Source of the DNA: Polaromonas sp. SP1 | Lineage (GTDB): Bacteria; Pseudomonadota; Gammaproteobacteria; Burkholderiales; Burkholderiaceae_C | Direction: 5' to 3' | Assembly: GCF_003711205.1 (NCBI RefSeq) | Contig: NZ_CP031013.1 | Span: 2,398,501 to 2,462,500, forward strand | Length of the DNA stretch: 64,000 nt | Shown here: positions 46,819 through 55,609 of the stretch, in pieces | Layout: each line of letters starts with the position of its first letter | Numbering within the stretch: position 1 is the stretch's first letter | The notes under the pieces: generated by a model | What the model saw: the letters and a program-made list of their open reading frames with translations, nothing else | Database searches by the model: none | What the model was told of the DNA's origin: nothing | Position numbers and translations under genes: made by a program

Positions 46819-47820
46819 TCAGTCAACTCTCGCCCCAGACGCTTTTACGACCTTCTCATACTTCACCAGCTCGCTCTTCATGAAAGCGCCGAACTGCTCA
46901 GGCGTGTTGCCTACCGGCTCGGCCATCAGCGTGGCGAAACGGGTTTTGGCTTCGGATGAGTTCAGCGCGGCCACAAAGGCCTGGTTGAGTTTGGCGACCA
47001 CGTCTTTGGGTGTGGCGGCCGGTGCCACCAGGCCCCACCAGGTGTCGATCTCAAAGCCTTTGAGGGTTTCGGCCACGGCCGGCACGTCGGGCAACAGGGC
47101 GCTGCGTTTGGCGGTGGTGACCGCCAGGGCCTTCAGCTTGCCTGCCTTGATGTTGGCCGACGCGGTCGCGAGGTTGTCGAAGTTGAAATCGACCTGGCCG
47201 CTGAGCAGCGCCAGCTGCGCAGGGTTGCCGCCGTTGTAGGGAATGTGCAGCGCAAAGATGCCGGCCTGCGCCTTGAACATTTCGCCTGCCAGGTGACCGG
47301 CACTGCCGTTGCCGCCGCTGGCGTAATTGAGTTTGGCCGGGTTGGCTTTGGCGTAGCTGATGAGGTCGCCCAGCGAGTTGATGTTCAGGCGCCGCGCGGT
47401 GTCGGCGTTCATCACCAGCACATTGGGTACGCGCACCATCTGCGTGATGGGCGCGAAGTCGGTGGCCGCGTTGTACGGCATCTTGCTGTAAAGCCAGGGG
47501 TTGATGGCATGCGTGGCCACGGCGGAAATGCCGATCGTGAGGCCGTCGGGCTGCGCCTTGGCGATCGCGTCGACGCCGATATTGCCGCCGCCGCCGGGCT
47601 TGTTTTCAATGATGACGGTGCCCAGCGAATCCTTCACGCGTTCGGCCAGCAGGCGTGCGGTCACGTCGATGGGGCCACCGGCCGCGTAGGGCACGATGAT
47701 GCGCATGACCTTGGGCTGGGCCAGCCCCAGGCTGGAGGAAAGGGCGAGTGCGGCGACGGCAAGCGTTTTTGCCAGGTTTTTCGCCAGGAAGGAGGGTGAG
47801 GGGGCGGTTCGGGTGTTCAT
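46819..47820 (-). CDS. Tripartite tricarboxylate transporter receptor (Bug family)
   Basis: A 333-residue periplasmic solute-binding protein of the Bug/TctC family. It has a signal peptide (LAKTLAVAALALSSSLGLAQ), then the family blocks MRIIVPYAAGGPIDVTARLL, IIENKPGGGGNIGVDAIAKA and LAVTTAKRSALLPDVPAVAE. Bug proteins capture carboxylates or other small acids. The TctA and TctB membrane genes are absent, as is usual for the many orphan Bug genes of Comamonadaceae and Bordetella. ATG 47820 (MNTRTAPSPSF) is preferred to an in-frame ATG 16 codons upstream. Confidence 0.92.
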   Translation of the reverse strand: MNTRTAPSPSFLAKNLAKTLAVAALALSSSLGLAQPKVMRIIVPYAAGGPIDVTARLLAERVKDSLGTVIIENKPGGGGNIGVDAIAKAQPDGLTIGISAVATHAINPWLYSKMPYNAATDFAPITQMVRVPNVLVMNADTARRLNINSLGDLISYAKANPAKLNYASGGNGSAGHLAGEMFKAQAGIFALHIPYNGGNPAQLALLSGQVDFNFDNLATASANIKAGKLKALAVTTAKRSALLPDVPAVAETLKGFEIDTWWGLVAPAATPKDVVAKLNQAFVAALNSSEAKTRFATLMAEPVGNTPEQFGAFMKSELVKYEKVVKASGARVD

Positions 47821-47909
47821 GCCCCGATTGTTGCAAGAATCGCCGCTTTTGCCCCTAAGGCATTCCATTACCGGAGCGCGTGGCTCCGGCTCTGGTTCAG
47901 CGCGCCAGC

Positions 47910-48950
47910 TCAGGCCGTAGCCTGGGCTTTTTCCTTTTCGGTCACGAACGAGTCGGCATAAAACTCGTCTTCCGGCAGGCCCGCGGCGGTGTACGCCGCC
48001 TGGGCTGAGTCCACCACAATCGGCGCGCCGCAGGCATACACCTGGTAGCCCGACAGGTCGGCAAAATCTTCCAGCACCGCCTGGTGGACAAAACCTGTGC
48101 GGCCCGTCCAGTTGTCTTCAGGCAGGGCGTTGGAGATGACGGGCACATAACGCAGGCTCGGCATCTCGGCCGTCTTGGCTTTGACCCATTCGTCCATGTA
48201 CAAATCGGACGGGCGGCGGCCGCCCCAGTACAGCACGGCCGGGCGCGTGATGCCCTTGAACTGCAGGTGCTCAATCAGCGCCTTGATGGGCGCAAAGCCC
48301 GTGCCCGAGGCCAGCAGCACCATGGGCTTGTCGCTGTCTTCACGCAGGTAAAAGCTGCCGAAGGGGCCTTCGATGCGCAGGATCTCTTTTTCCTTCATCG
48401 GGCCGAACACGTGCTCGGTGAACTTGCCGCCGGGCATGTGGCGGATGTGCAGTTCCACGCCGGGGTTGTCGGCCTGGGTGTGCGGCGCGTTGCCCATTGA
48501 ATAGGCGCGGCGGTCGCCGTCGCGCAGCAAAAACTCCACATACTGGCCGGCGTGGTACTTGAAGACATCGCTGGCCGGCAGCTGCAGCCGCACCACCATC
48601 ACGTCGTGCGACGCCTTGGCCAGGCTGTTGATGCGCACCGGCATCTTCTTGATGGGGAAGGCGCTTTCGTCGGTCACGTGGCGCGACTCGATCACGACGT
48701 CGGTCTGCGCCTTGGCGCAGCAGGTGAGGATGAAACCGGCGGCTTCTTCTTCAGGCGACAGGGCCTTGACCTGGTGCGTGCCGTGGATCACCGTGCCTTC
48801 GAGCTTTTTCGATTTGCAGGAGCCGCAGGCGCCGTCTTTACAGCCATAGGGCAGGCCGATGCCCTGGCGGATGGCGGCGGCCAGCAGGGCTTCGTCCACC
48901 TGGGCGACGAAAGTCCGGCCGCTGGGTTGCACGGTCACGTTAAAGCTCAT
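47910..48950 (-). CDS. Ferredoxin-type NAD(P)H flavin oxidoreductase (AscD-like)
   Basis: A 346-residue electron-transfer protein with an N-terminal plant-type 2Fe-2S domain (Cys37, 42, 45 and 77; YGCKDGACGSCKSKKLEG), an FAD domain with DRRAYSMGNA, and an NAD domain with VLLASGTGFAPIKALIEHL and VYACGAPIVVDSAQ. This is the layout annotated as CDP-6-deoxy-delta-3,4-glucoseen reductase. No deoxysugar genes are nearby, so its partner and substrate are unknown. ATG 48950 (MSFNVTVQPSG) was chosen over an in-frame ATG at 49001. Confidence 0.92.
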   Translation of the reverse strand: MSFNVTVQPSGRTFVAQVDEALLAAAIRQGIGLPYGCKDGACGSCKSKKLEGTVIHGTHQVKALSPEEEAAGFILTCCAKAQTDVVIESRHVTDESAFPIKKMPVRINSLAKASHDVMVVRLQLPASDVFKYHAGQYVEFLLRDGDRRAYSMGNAPHTQADNPGVELHIRHMPGGKFTEHVFGPMKEKEILRIEGPFGSFYLREDSDKPMVLLASGTGFAPIKALIEHLQFKGITRPAVLYWGGRRPSDLYMDEWVKAKTAEMPSLRYVPVISNALPEDNWTGRTGFVHQAVLEDFADLSGYQVYACGAPIVVDSAQAAYTAAGLPEDEFYADSFVTEKEKAQATA

Positions 48951-49010
48951 ATTCGGTATCCTTGGGGTATCTGTTCTCGACTCGGCCGGTTTCCCCGGCA
49001 ACCCCCAATT

Positions 49011-49937
49011 TTGCCCTCAAACACGAACCCCTTAGGCGCGCTGCCTTTTCGCTTCCGCCGCGAGCGGATTTTGATCGTCGGTTGCGGCGATGTAGGCCTG
49101 CGCGTGGCCCGGCAGCTGCCGCGCAATGCGCGGGTCATGGCCCTGACGTCGTCAAGCGGCCGCGCGCCCGCCCTGCGGGCCGAAGGCATCACGCCGCTGC
49201 AGGGCAACCTGGACAAGGGCGCCAGCCTGCGCCGCCTGGCCGGGCTGGCCACCCGCGTGGTGCACCTGGCGCCGCCGCCCAACGAAAACCCCGACTGGCG
49301 CACCGACCCGCGCACGCTGGCGCTGCTGCGCGCCCTGCGCCTGCGCAGCCTGCCGCAGTCGCTGGTGTACGGCTCCACCAGCGGGGTGTATGGCGACTGT
49401 GCCGGCGAATGGGTCGGCGAAACGCGCCCGCTCAAGCCCCACACGCCGCGCGCCTGGCGCCGCGTGCATGCCGAAGCGCACCTGCGCCTCTTTGGCCGCG
49501 CCACCGGCACGCACGTGCACATCCTGCGCATCCCCGGCATCTACGCGCCCGACCGCGAAGGCGGCACGCCGCGCGGGCGTTTGCTCAAAGGCACGCCCGT
49601 GCTGCGCGCCGAAGACGACGTCTACACCAACCACATCCACGCCGACGACCTGGCCCGCGCCTGCCTGGCGGCGTTGTGGCGCGGCAAGCCGCAGCGCTCC
49701 AGCAATGCCAGCGACGACACGCAGATGAAGATGGGTGATTACTTTGACCTGGCAGCCGACCTGTATGGCTTGCCGCGCCCGCCGCGCCTGGCGCGCGACT
49801 CTGCGAAGGAGGAGCTGCCGCTGATGCTGCTGAGCTTCATGAGCGAGTCGCGGCGCCTGGACAACACGCGCCTGAAGCGCGAGCTGCGCGTGGAACTGCG
49901 CTACCCCACCGTGGCCGAGGGGCTGGCGTCACATTAG
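49011..49937 (+). CDS. NAD(P)-binding SDR protein (YeeZ-like)
   Basis: A roughly 308-residue extended short-chain dehydrogenase-like protein. The Rossmann motif is ILIVGCGDVGLRVARQL, and VYGSTSGVYGDCAGEW is the usual NAD-epimerase active-site strand. The Tyr-x-x-x-Lys pair is not clear: the expected region reads TPRAWRRVHAEAHLRLFGRA, so catalytic activity is doubtful. It resembles E. coli YeeZ. No ATG lies between the divergent reductase gene and the Rossmann strand in this frame. A TTG at 49011 is the best candidate, without a clear ribosome site, so the start is uncertain. Confidence 0.75.
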   Translation: MPSNTNPLGALPFRFRRERILIVGCGDVGLRVARQLPRNARVMALTSSSGRAPALRAEGITPLQGNLDKGASLRRLAGLATRVVHLAPPPNENPDWRTDPRTLALLRALRLRSLPQSLVYGSTSGVYGDCAGEWVGETRPLKPHTPRAWRRVHAEAHLRLFGRATGTHVHILRIPGIYAPDREGGTPRGRLLKGTPVLRAEDDVYTNHIHADDLARACLAALWRGKPQRSSNASDDTQMKMGDYFDLAADLYGLPRPPRLARDSAKEELPLMLLSFMSESRRLDNTRLKRELRVELRYPTVAEGLASH

Positions 49938-49942
49938 GTGAA

Positions 49943-50008
49943 TTTGCTATAAAAAGTATAGCTAGAAGCCAATGAACTGCCTGGGATGGAGCCCGATTTC
50001 ATTCATAA
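49943..50008 (+). repeat. Dispersed GCTAT/ATAGC repeat, intergenic copy
   Basis: TTTGCTATAAAAAGTATAGC, TAGAAGCCAATGAACTGCCT, the core GGGATGGAGCCC and an ATTTCATTCATAAA tail. It fills the gap between the SDR gene and the convergent HtrA-like gene. Confidence 0.65.
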
Positions 50009-50009
50009 A

Positions 50010-51053
50010 TCAAATGCCGGCGGGTTTCTTCAGCGTCAGCATGCGGTCCTGCGGCTTGAGCACGATGGTCTTGATGTCGGCGCCCTGCAGCACCGTGAGC
50101 CGGACTTCCGCATCCGGCGTGGGCCGGTCCCAAAGCTTTTTGTAGAACGCTTCCAGCGTGCCGACTTTGGCGTCGTCCACCGCCAGCACCACGTCACCCG
50201 CGCCCAGGCCCGCCAGGTCGGCCGGGCTCTCCTTGCTCACGCGCAGGATCTGTATGCGGCCGCCCTGGTCGTTGGAGGTAATGCCCAGCCAGGGCCGCCG
50301 GCTTTGTGCACTGGAGCCCGAGCGCTGCAGCTCCGAAAGAATGGGGCGCAGCAAATCCACCGGCACAAACATATTGCCCGGCAGGCGGCGGTTTTCGCCC
50401 GTCGCGTCCGACACGAAGAGTGAGCCAATGCCCATCAACTCGCCCCTCTGGTTAAAGAGCGGTGCCCCGCTGTGGTTGCCGCCGCTGGCCATTACCGGTG
50501 GGCTGGTGAAGAGCGCCGATTCGATGTGGTATTCCCAGCTGCCTGAAAACGCGCGCCGGCTGATCAGCCGCGTCATGCTCACGTCGCCGTCATCGTCGGC
50601 CTGCGGGCCCGTCATCGCCATCAGCGGCTCGCCGGCTTGTAAATCGCGGCTGCTGCCGAGCGGCGCCACGCCCACACCGCGCAGCGGCAGCAGCGGGCGC
50701 AACAGCCCAAAGCCGGTGGCCAGGTCGTAGGCCACAGCGCGCGCCGGCAGCGTGCGGTTGTCCTGGGTCACGACCTCGATCTGCTCGGCTTCGAGCATCA
50801 GGTAGCCGATGGTGAGGATCAACCCGTCGGGCGCGATCTGCACGCCTGAGCCGACGCGGTTGAGTCCCAGTGTTTCCGCAGAGCGCGCGCCGTCTGTTGC
50901 GGTGACCTTGACGCCGACCACCGCCGTGGTGGCGCGGGTCAATGCATCCATCATGGCCTGCGCTGCGGGTGGCTGCGCAGTGGCCGCGTGGGCGGTGCCG
51001 AGCAGCAGCGTGCTTGATAAGAGGAGGCAGAGCCAATGACGCAAGGTGCACAT
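50010..51053 (-). CDS. HtrA-like pseudoprotease with PDZ domain
   Basis: A 347-residue protein with a signal peptide (LRHWLCLLLSSTLLLGTAHA), a trypsin-like S1C domain (about 35-245) and a C-terminal PDZ domain (about 265-340; SKESPADLAGLGAGDVVLAV). The catalytic triad is broken. Where His is expected (TNxHV) it reads LILTIGYLMLE (81-85). Where the Asp is expected the sequence is ATGFGLLRP (Gly114). The Ser region reads GGNHSGAPLFN, with an extra His before Ser195. It is therefore probably a peptide-binding or scaffold protein in the periplasm, not a protease. ATG 51053 is chosen; 12 codons upstream is another. Confidence 0.82.
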   Translation of the reverse strand: MCTLRHWLCLLLSSTLLLGTAHAATAQPPAAQAMMDALTRATTAVVGVKVTATDGARSAETLGLNRVGSGVQIAPDGLILTIGYLMLEAEQIEVVTQDNRTLPARAVAYDLATGFGLLRPLLPLRGVGVAPLGSSRDLQAGEPLMAMTGPQADDDGDVSMTRLISRRAFSGSWEYHIESALFTSPPVMASGGNHSGAPLFNQRGELMGIGSLFVSDATGENRRLPGNMFVPVDLLRPILSELQRSGSSAQSRRPWLGITSNDQGGRIQILRVSKESPADLAGLGAGDVVLAVDDAKVGTLEAFYKKLWDRPTPDAEVRLTVLQGADIKTIVLKPQDRMLTLKKPAGI

Positions 51054-51614
51054 GACGGACTCCAGACGCGGCTGGAAGAACATACACACCCAGCAAGAGC
51101 CATCAGCCGCGAATCAAGAATGCGCCTTATTAAATGGCGTTGCAAGCGGCAGGGTCAAAAAACTAGCCGGAACCAACCACGACTAGCCTCGACGAGGTAC
51201 GACGAAGCACAAATGCATTGAATCCTTTTGTGTGACATTTTGAAAACCAAAAATGCGGAAGCAGCTTTTAGATTTAAATGCCGCTTTTTACGTGACTGTC
51301 TTCATCCATTTAGAGGATTTTTCGATGCAAATTTTCGATGCGTCACGTCGAAATTTCAAAGGCCTCTAAGCATATTCCGTATTGCCAAATCAATGCAGAA
51401 AATAAGCGCGCTTTCGATAATTTTGAAGACTGAATGAGATACAGTTCGGAACAAATTCAGAGGGATTGCGCCTTGCACTTTAGGCGCTTTTTTGGATGCA
51501 AAACAACAGCAACAATTGGGGGGACTTGGTGCGCGGCATGCATGCAGCCGCGTGCGTGCCGTCGGCATCGCCTTCGATGCCGAACCCGGTTGAGCTGCAA
51601 GGCCGGAGCTTCAA
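51054..51614. other. AT-rich 561-bp region upstream of the type I secretion operon
   Basis: The stretch from about 51225 to 51440 is AT-rich, unlike the flanks, and likely holds the secretion operon promoter. A terminator-like hairpin lies at 51468-51493. Short open frames here show no recognisable similarity. The repeated ATTTTTCGATGC/AATTTTCGATGC near 51316 and 51332 is a short direct repeat. Confidence 0.5.
51468..51493 (+). terminator. Terminator-like hairpin before type I secretion operon
   Basis: GCGCCT (51468-51473) pairs with AGGCGC (51482-51487), followed by T6 (51488-51493). It lies 121 bp before the exporter start, with no gene on the plus strand upstream of it for over 1 kb. It could therefore end a small RNA or act as an attenuator. 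Confidence 0.6.
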
Positions 51615-53867
51615 TTGACAGCTGCCGGCGCGGTGCCCCAGGACGTTTCCCCGCTGCTGGCCGCACCTGCGCCGGGAGGCGAGCAGCCTGCCGCCCCTGC
51701 CGCACACCATGCGCTGGCGGCCCTGTGCCTGGTGGCGCGCTTTCACCAGGTCGCGGCAGACCCCCAAACACTTGCCCATCAGCTGGGCGTATCGCCCAGT
51801 GACAACGTAGACGCGAGCATCCTGCTGCGCGCCGCCAAGCACCTCGGCCTCAAGGCCAAGCTGTCAAAGTCCAAACCTGATCGCTTGAAGCTGGTACCGC
51901 TGCCGGCGCTTGCCTTCCTCAAGCCTGCGGACGATGCCGGCGGCGACGCGCAGATGCGCACCGTGATCCTGGCGCAATGCGACGGCCAGCGGGTGCTGTT
52001 CCAGGATCCGGCCACACCCTCGAACCGGCCGACGATTGAATCGGTCGATGTGTTTGCCGGCCAATGGACGGGCGAGCTGATCCTCATCACCAGCCACGCC
52101 GCCCTCGCGGGTGAGCTGGCCAAGTTCGACTTCTCCTGGTTTGTGCCCAGCCTGGTGAAGCACCGCAAGCTGCTGGGCGAGGTGCTGCTCATCTCTTTCA
52201 TGCTGCAACTCTTTGCGCTCATCAGCCCGCTGTTCTTTCAGGTCGTGATGGACAAGGTGCTGGTGCATCGCGGCCTCACCACGCTCGATGTGCTGGTCAT
52301 CGGCCTGGTGGTCGTTGTCATGTTTGAAAGCCTGCTCAACGGCTTGCGCGCCTATGTGTTCAGCCACACCACCAGCCGCATCGACGTAGAACTGGGCGCG
52401 CGGCTCTTTCGCCACCTGGTGCAGTTGCCGCTGGCGTACTTTCAGGCGCGGCGCGTGGGGGATTCGGTGGCGCGTGTGCGCGAGCTGGAAAACATCCGCA
52501 GCTTCCTCACCGGCAACGCGCTCACCGTCGTGCTCGATGTGTTGTTCTCGGTCATCTTTATCGCGGTGATGCTGTTTTACAGCGTGCCGCTCACGCTGAT
52601 CGTCATGGTCAGCCTGCCGCTGTACTTTGGCCTCAGCCTGGCGGTGGTGCCCATCCTGCGCCAGCGGCTGGATGTGAAATTTGCGCGCGGCGCCGAGAAC
52701 CAGTCCATGCTGGTGGAGACCATCACCGGCATCCAGACCGTCAAAGCCAGCGCGCTGGAGCCCAGCTTCGGCAAGCGCTGGGACAACCAGCTCGCCGCGT
52801 ACGTGAGCGCCAGCTTCAAAACGCAGAATCTCGCCACGTGGGCGCACGAAGGCATCAACCTCATCGGCAAGCTTGTGAACGCCGCCACGCTCTGGTACGG
52901 CGCGCACCTGGTGATGAACAACGAGCTCACCGTCGGCCAGTTTGTGGCCTTCAACATGTTTGCCCAGCGCGTGGCCCAGCCCATCATGCGCATGGCCCAG
53001 TTGTGGACGGACTTCCAGCAAACCGGCATCTCCGTCGCGCGGCTGGGCGACATCCTCAACACCCGCACCGAAGTGCCGCCCACCAGCGCCGCGCAGCTGC
53101 CGCCCGTCAAAGGCCGCATCACGCTGGACAACATCGTCTTCCGCTACCGGCCCGAGGCCCCGCCCGTGCTCCACGGCATCAGCCTGGATGTGAAGCCCGG
53201 CGAGATCATCGGCATCGTCGGCCGTTCAGGCTCCGGCAAAAGCACGCTGACCAAGCTGGTGCAGCGCCTTTATTCCCCCGAAGGCGGCCGCCTGCTGGTC
53301 GACGGCATCGACATCAGCCTGATCGACGCTGCCCAGCTGCGCCGGCAAGTGGGTGTGGTGCTGCAGGAAAACCTGCTCTTTAACCGCAGCGTGCGCGAGA
53401 ACATCGCCATCACCGACCCGGCCGCGCCGATTGAAGCCGTGGTGCGCGTGGCGCAGCTGGCCGGTGCGCATGAATTCATCAGCGAGTTGCCCGAAGGCTA
53501 CGACACGCATGTGGGAGAGCAGGGCTCATCGCTCAGCGGCGGGCAGCGCCAGCGCATCGCCATTGCGCGTGCGTTGTTTACCAACCCGCGCATCCTGATT
53601 TTTGACGAAGCCACCAGCGCGCTTGATTACGAGAGCGAAGCCATCATCCAGCGCAACATGGCCCACATCTGCAAGGGCCGCACCGTGCTCATCATTGCCC
53701 ACCGCCTGAGCGCCGTGCGCCATGCGCACCGCATCATCGTGATGGACAAAGGCAAGATCGTCGAAGCCGGCCCGCACGATGCGTTGATCCAGAAGCCGCA
53801 AGGCCTGTACGCCCACCTGTGGCAGATGCAGGACGGCAAGCAACCGACGGAAGGGGCCTCGGCATGA
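51615..53867 (+). CDS. Type I secretion ABC exporter (HlyB/LapB-like)
   Basis: A 750-residue fused permease-ATPase. The N-terminal C39-like domain (about 30-160; HHALAALCLVARFHQVAADP) lacks the catalytic Cys, as in HlyB-type exporters of unprocessed RTX proteins. The transmembrane domain (about 170-470) follows, then the ATPase: Walker A GRSGSGKST (536-544), signature LSGGQRQRIAIARAL (640-654), Walker B ILIFDEATSALD (660-671), and an IIAHRL switch. The start is TTG 51615, backed by GGAG at 51605-51608. It overlaps the HlyD gene by ATGA. The cargo is most likely the giant protein at 56063. Confidence 0.94.
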   Translation: MTAAGAVPQDVSPLLAAPAPGGEQPAAPAAHHALAALCLVARFHQVAADPQTLAHQLGVSPSDNVDASILLRAAKHLGLKAKLSKSKPDRLKLVPLPALAFLKPADDAGGDAQMRTVILAQCDGQRVLFQDPATPSNRPTIESVDVFAGQWTGELILITSHAALAGELAKFDFSWFVPSLVKHRKLLGEVLLISFMLQLFALISPLFFQVVMDKVLVHRGLTTLDVLVIGLVVVVMFESLLNGLRAYVFSHTTSRIDVELGARLFRHLVQLPLAYFQARRVGDSVARVRELENIRSFLTGNALTVVLDVLFSVIFIAVMLFYSVPLTLIVMVSLPLYFGLSLAVVPILRQRLDVKFARGAENQSMLVETITGIQTVKASALEPSFGKRWDNQLAAYVSASFKTQNLATWAHEGINLIGKLVNAATLWYGAHLVMNNELTVGQFVAFNMFAQRVAQPIMRMAQLWTDFQQTGISVARLGDILNTRTEVPPTSAAQLPPVKGRITLDNIVFRYRPEAPPVLHGISLDVKPGEIIGIVGRSGSGKSTLTKLVQRLYSPEGGRLLVDGIDISLIDAAQLRRQVGVVLQENLLFNRSVRENIAITDPAAPIEAVVRVAQLAGAHEFISELPEGYDTHVGEQGSSLSGGQRQRIAIARALFTNPRILIFDEATSALDYESEAIIQRNMAHICKGRTVLIIAHRLSAVRHAHRIIVMDKGKIVEAGPHDALIQKPQGLYAHLWQMQDGKQPTEGASA

Positions 53868-55498
53868 GCCGCCCTGAAGACAACAAGCCGTCCGCACTGG
53901 AAGGCGTGCCGGCGACCGTCAGGGCCGAGGCCCCGTCCACGGCCGGTCCCAGCACCCATCAGATGGAGCAGACAGCCGCCAAGGTGGAAGACGTCACCGC
54001 CAAAGGCGAAGCGCCCGCAGCCGCACCCGAGGCGGCTGCCGTGCCCGACAAGCCCGTGCATCCCGTCATCGCGCTGCTCGCCCGCTACCGCGCCATCTTC
54101 GCCGCTGCCTGGGCGCACCGTGACGAACTGGCCGGCCCGCGCCGCCTGAGCGATGAAGCCGCCTTTTTGCCCGCCGCGCTCAGCCTGCAAGACACGCCGG
54201 TGCACCCAGCGCCGCGCCGCCTGGCCTACACCATCATGGCGTTGTTTGTGATTGCGCTGGTCTGGTCCATCTTCGGCAAGATCGACATCGTGGCCGTGGC
54301 CCCGGGGCGCGTGGTGGTGAGCGAACGCACCAAACTCATCCAGCCGCTGGAGAACAGCGTGGTCAAGGCCGTGCTCGTTAAAGACGGCGACCATGTGGTG
54401 GCCGGCCAGCCCCTGGTGGAGCTGGACCCGACCGCCGCCAGCGCCGACAAAACCACCGCACACGACCAGCAAAAAGCCGCCTTGTCCGAAGTGCTGCGCA
54501 CCCGCGCCATTCAGCAGGCGCTACAAAATTTGCAGCAGCATACCCAGGCAGGACCTGGGCTGCAGGCCAAATACATGCCTGAGTTTCCCAAAGAATGGTC
54601 TGCGGCCGAGACTGCCGCCGCGCAGGCACAGTTGCAAGGCGAATGGGGCGACGTGACCGCCAAGCTCGCCAAACTCTCATCCGAGATCAGCCGCCGCCAG
54701 GCCGAGATCGTAACCGCGCAGGCCGTTGTTTCCAAACTCGAAACCACCGTGCCCATGGCCCAGGCGCGTGAGACCGACTTTAAAAAGCTGGTTGACCAGG
54801 GCTACATCTCAGGCCACGCCACGCAAGACAAAACCCGCGAACGCGTTGAGCTTGAGCGCGACCTGGCTACCCAGCGCGCCAACCTCCTGCAAACCCAGGC
54901 CACCCTGCGCGAAAGCGAAAACAGCCGCGCCGCCTACCTGGCCGAAGTGCGCCGCACACTGTATGAACGTGAAGCCCAGGCCGACCTCAAACGCCAGCAA
55001 GCCACACAAGAACAAGCCAAAGCCACCCAGCGCGAAAACCTCACCACCCTGAAAGCGCCCGTCGCCGGCGTGGTGCAGCAGCTAGCCATCCACACGACAG
55101 GCGGCGTCGTCACCGAAGCCCAGGCCCTGATGATCATCGTGCCCGAAGCCGCGCAAGTCACCGCCGAAGTCACGCTAGAGAACAAAGACATCGGCTTCGT
55201 AAACGCCGGCCAGGACGTCGCCGTCAAGCTCGAGACATTTCCCTTTACCCGCTACGGCACGGTGCCCGCCACGGTAAAGCTGGTGACAGCCGATGCAGTC
55301 AACGACGAAAAGCGCGGCGCAATTTTCCCCGTCACGCTGACCCTAAATACCAAACAGATCGACATAGACGGAAAGATGATCCAGCTCGTCCCCGGCATGA
55401 ACCTGACCGCAGAGATCAAGACCGGGCAGCGGCGCGTGATTGAGTATTTGTTGAGCCCGATTCAGAGGGCTGGTAGTGAGAGTTTGAGGGAGAGATGA
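53864..55498 (+). CDS. Type I secretion membrane-fusion protein (HlyD-like)
   Basis: A 544-residue periplasmic adaptor. A disordered cytosolic N-terminus of about 120 residues (Ala/Pro/Glu-rich) is longer than usual. A single membrane helix (about 123-143; YTIMALFVIALVWSIFGKID) is followed by a lipoyl half-motif (PGRVVVSERTKLIQPLENSV), a long coiled coil (about 190-390) and the second lipoyl/beta-barrel part (LKAPVAGVVQQLAIHTTGGV, then EAQALMIIVPE). It joins the exporter to an outer-membrane TolC-like channel, whose gene is not in the window. ATG 53864 overlaps the exporter stop, so the two are coupled. Confidence 0.94.
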   Translation: MSRPEDNKPSALEGVPATVRAEAPSTAGPSTHQMEQTAAKVEDVTAKGEAPAAAPEAAAVPDKPVHPVIALLARYRAIFAAAWAHRDELAGPRRLSDEAAFLPAALSLQDTPVHPAPRRLAYTIMALFVIALVWSIFGKIDIVAVAPGRVVVSERTKLIQPLENSVVKAVLVKDGDHVVAGQPLVELDPTAASADKTTAHDQQKAALSEVLRTRAIQQALQNLQQHTQAGPGLQAKYMPEFPKEWSAAETAAAQAQLQGEWGDVTAKLAKLSSEISRRQAEIVTAQAVVSKLETTVPMAQARETDFKKLVDQGYISGHATQDKTRERVELERDLATQRANLLQTQATLRESENSRAAYLAEVRRTLYEREAQADLKRQQATQEQAKATQRENLTTLKAPVAGVVQQLAIHTTGGVVTEAQALMIIVPEAAQVTAEVTLENKDIGFVNAGQDVAVKLETFPFTRYGTVPATVKLVTADAVNDEKRGAIFPVTLTLNTKQIDIDGKMIQLVPGMNLTAEIKTGQRRVIEYLLSPIQRAGSESLRER

Positions 55499-55605
55499 GC
55501 ATGAGTACGGCGATGAAAAACGGCTGTTTCAAGGCAGAGCTTAAAAGGTCTGACCTACGCAGGCGAAGCAGTTTTTCGGTAAATACGTCATCGGTTTTTG
55601 GGTAG
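55495..55605 (+). CDS. Possible 36-residue small ORF overlapping the hlyD stop
   Basis: ATG 55495 overlaps the hlyD-like stop (ATGA) and follows GAGGGAG at 55486-55492. The frame encodes 36 residues (MSMSTAMKNGCFKAELKRSD and onward) to TAG 55603-55605. No family is recognised, and it could be chance. Its coupling and ribosome site are the only support. Confidence 0.25.
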   Translation: MSMSTAMKNGCFKAELKRSDLRRRSSFSVNTSSVFG

Positions 55606-55609
55606 CTTA

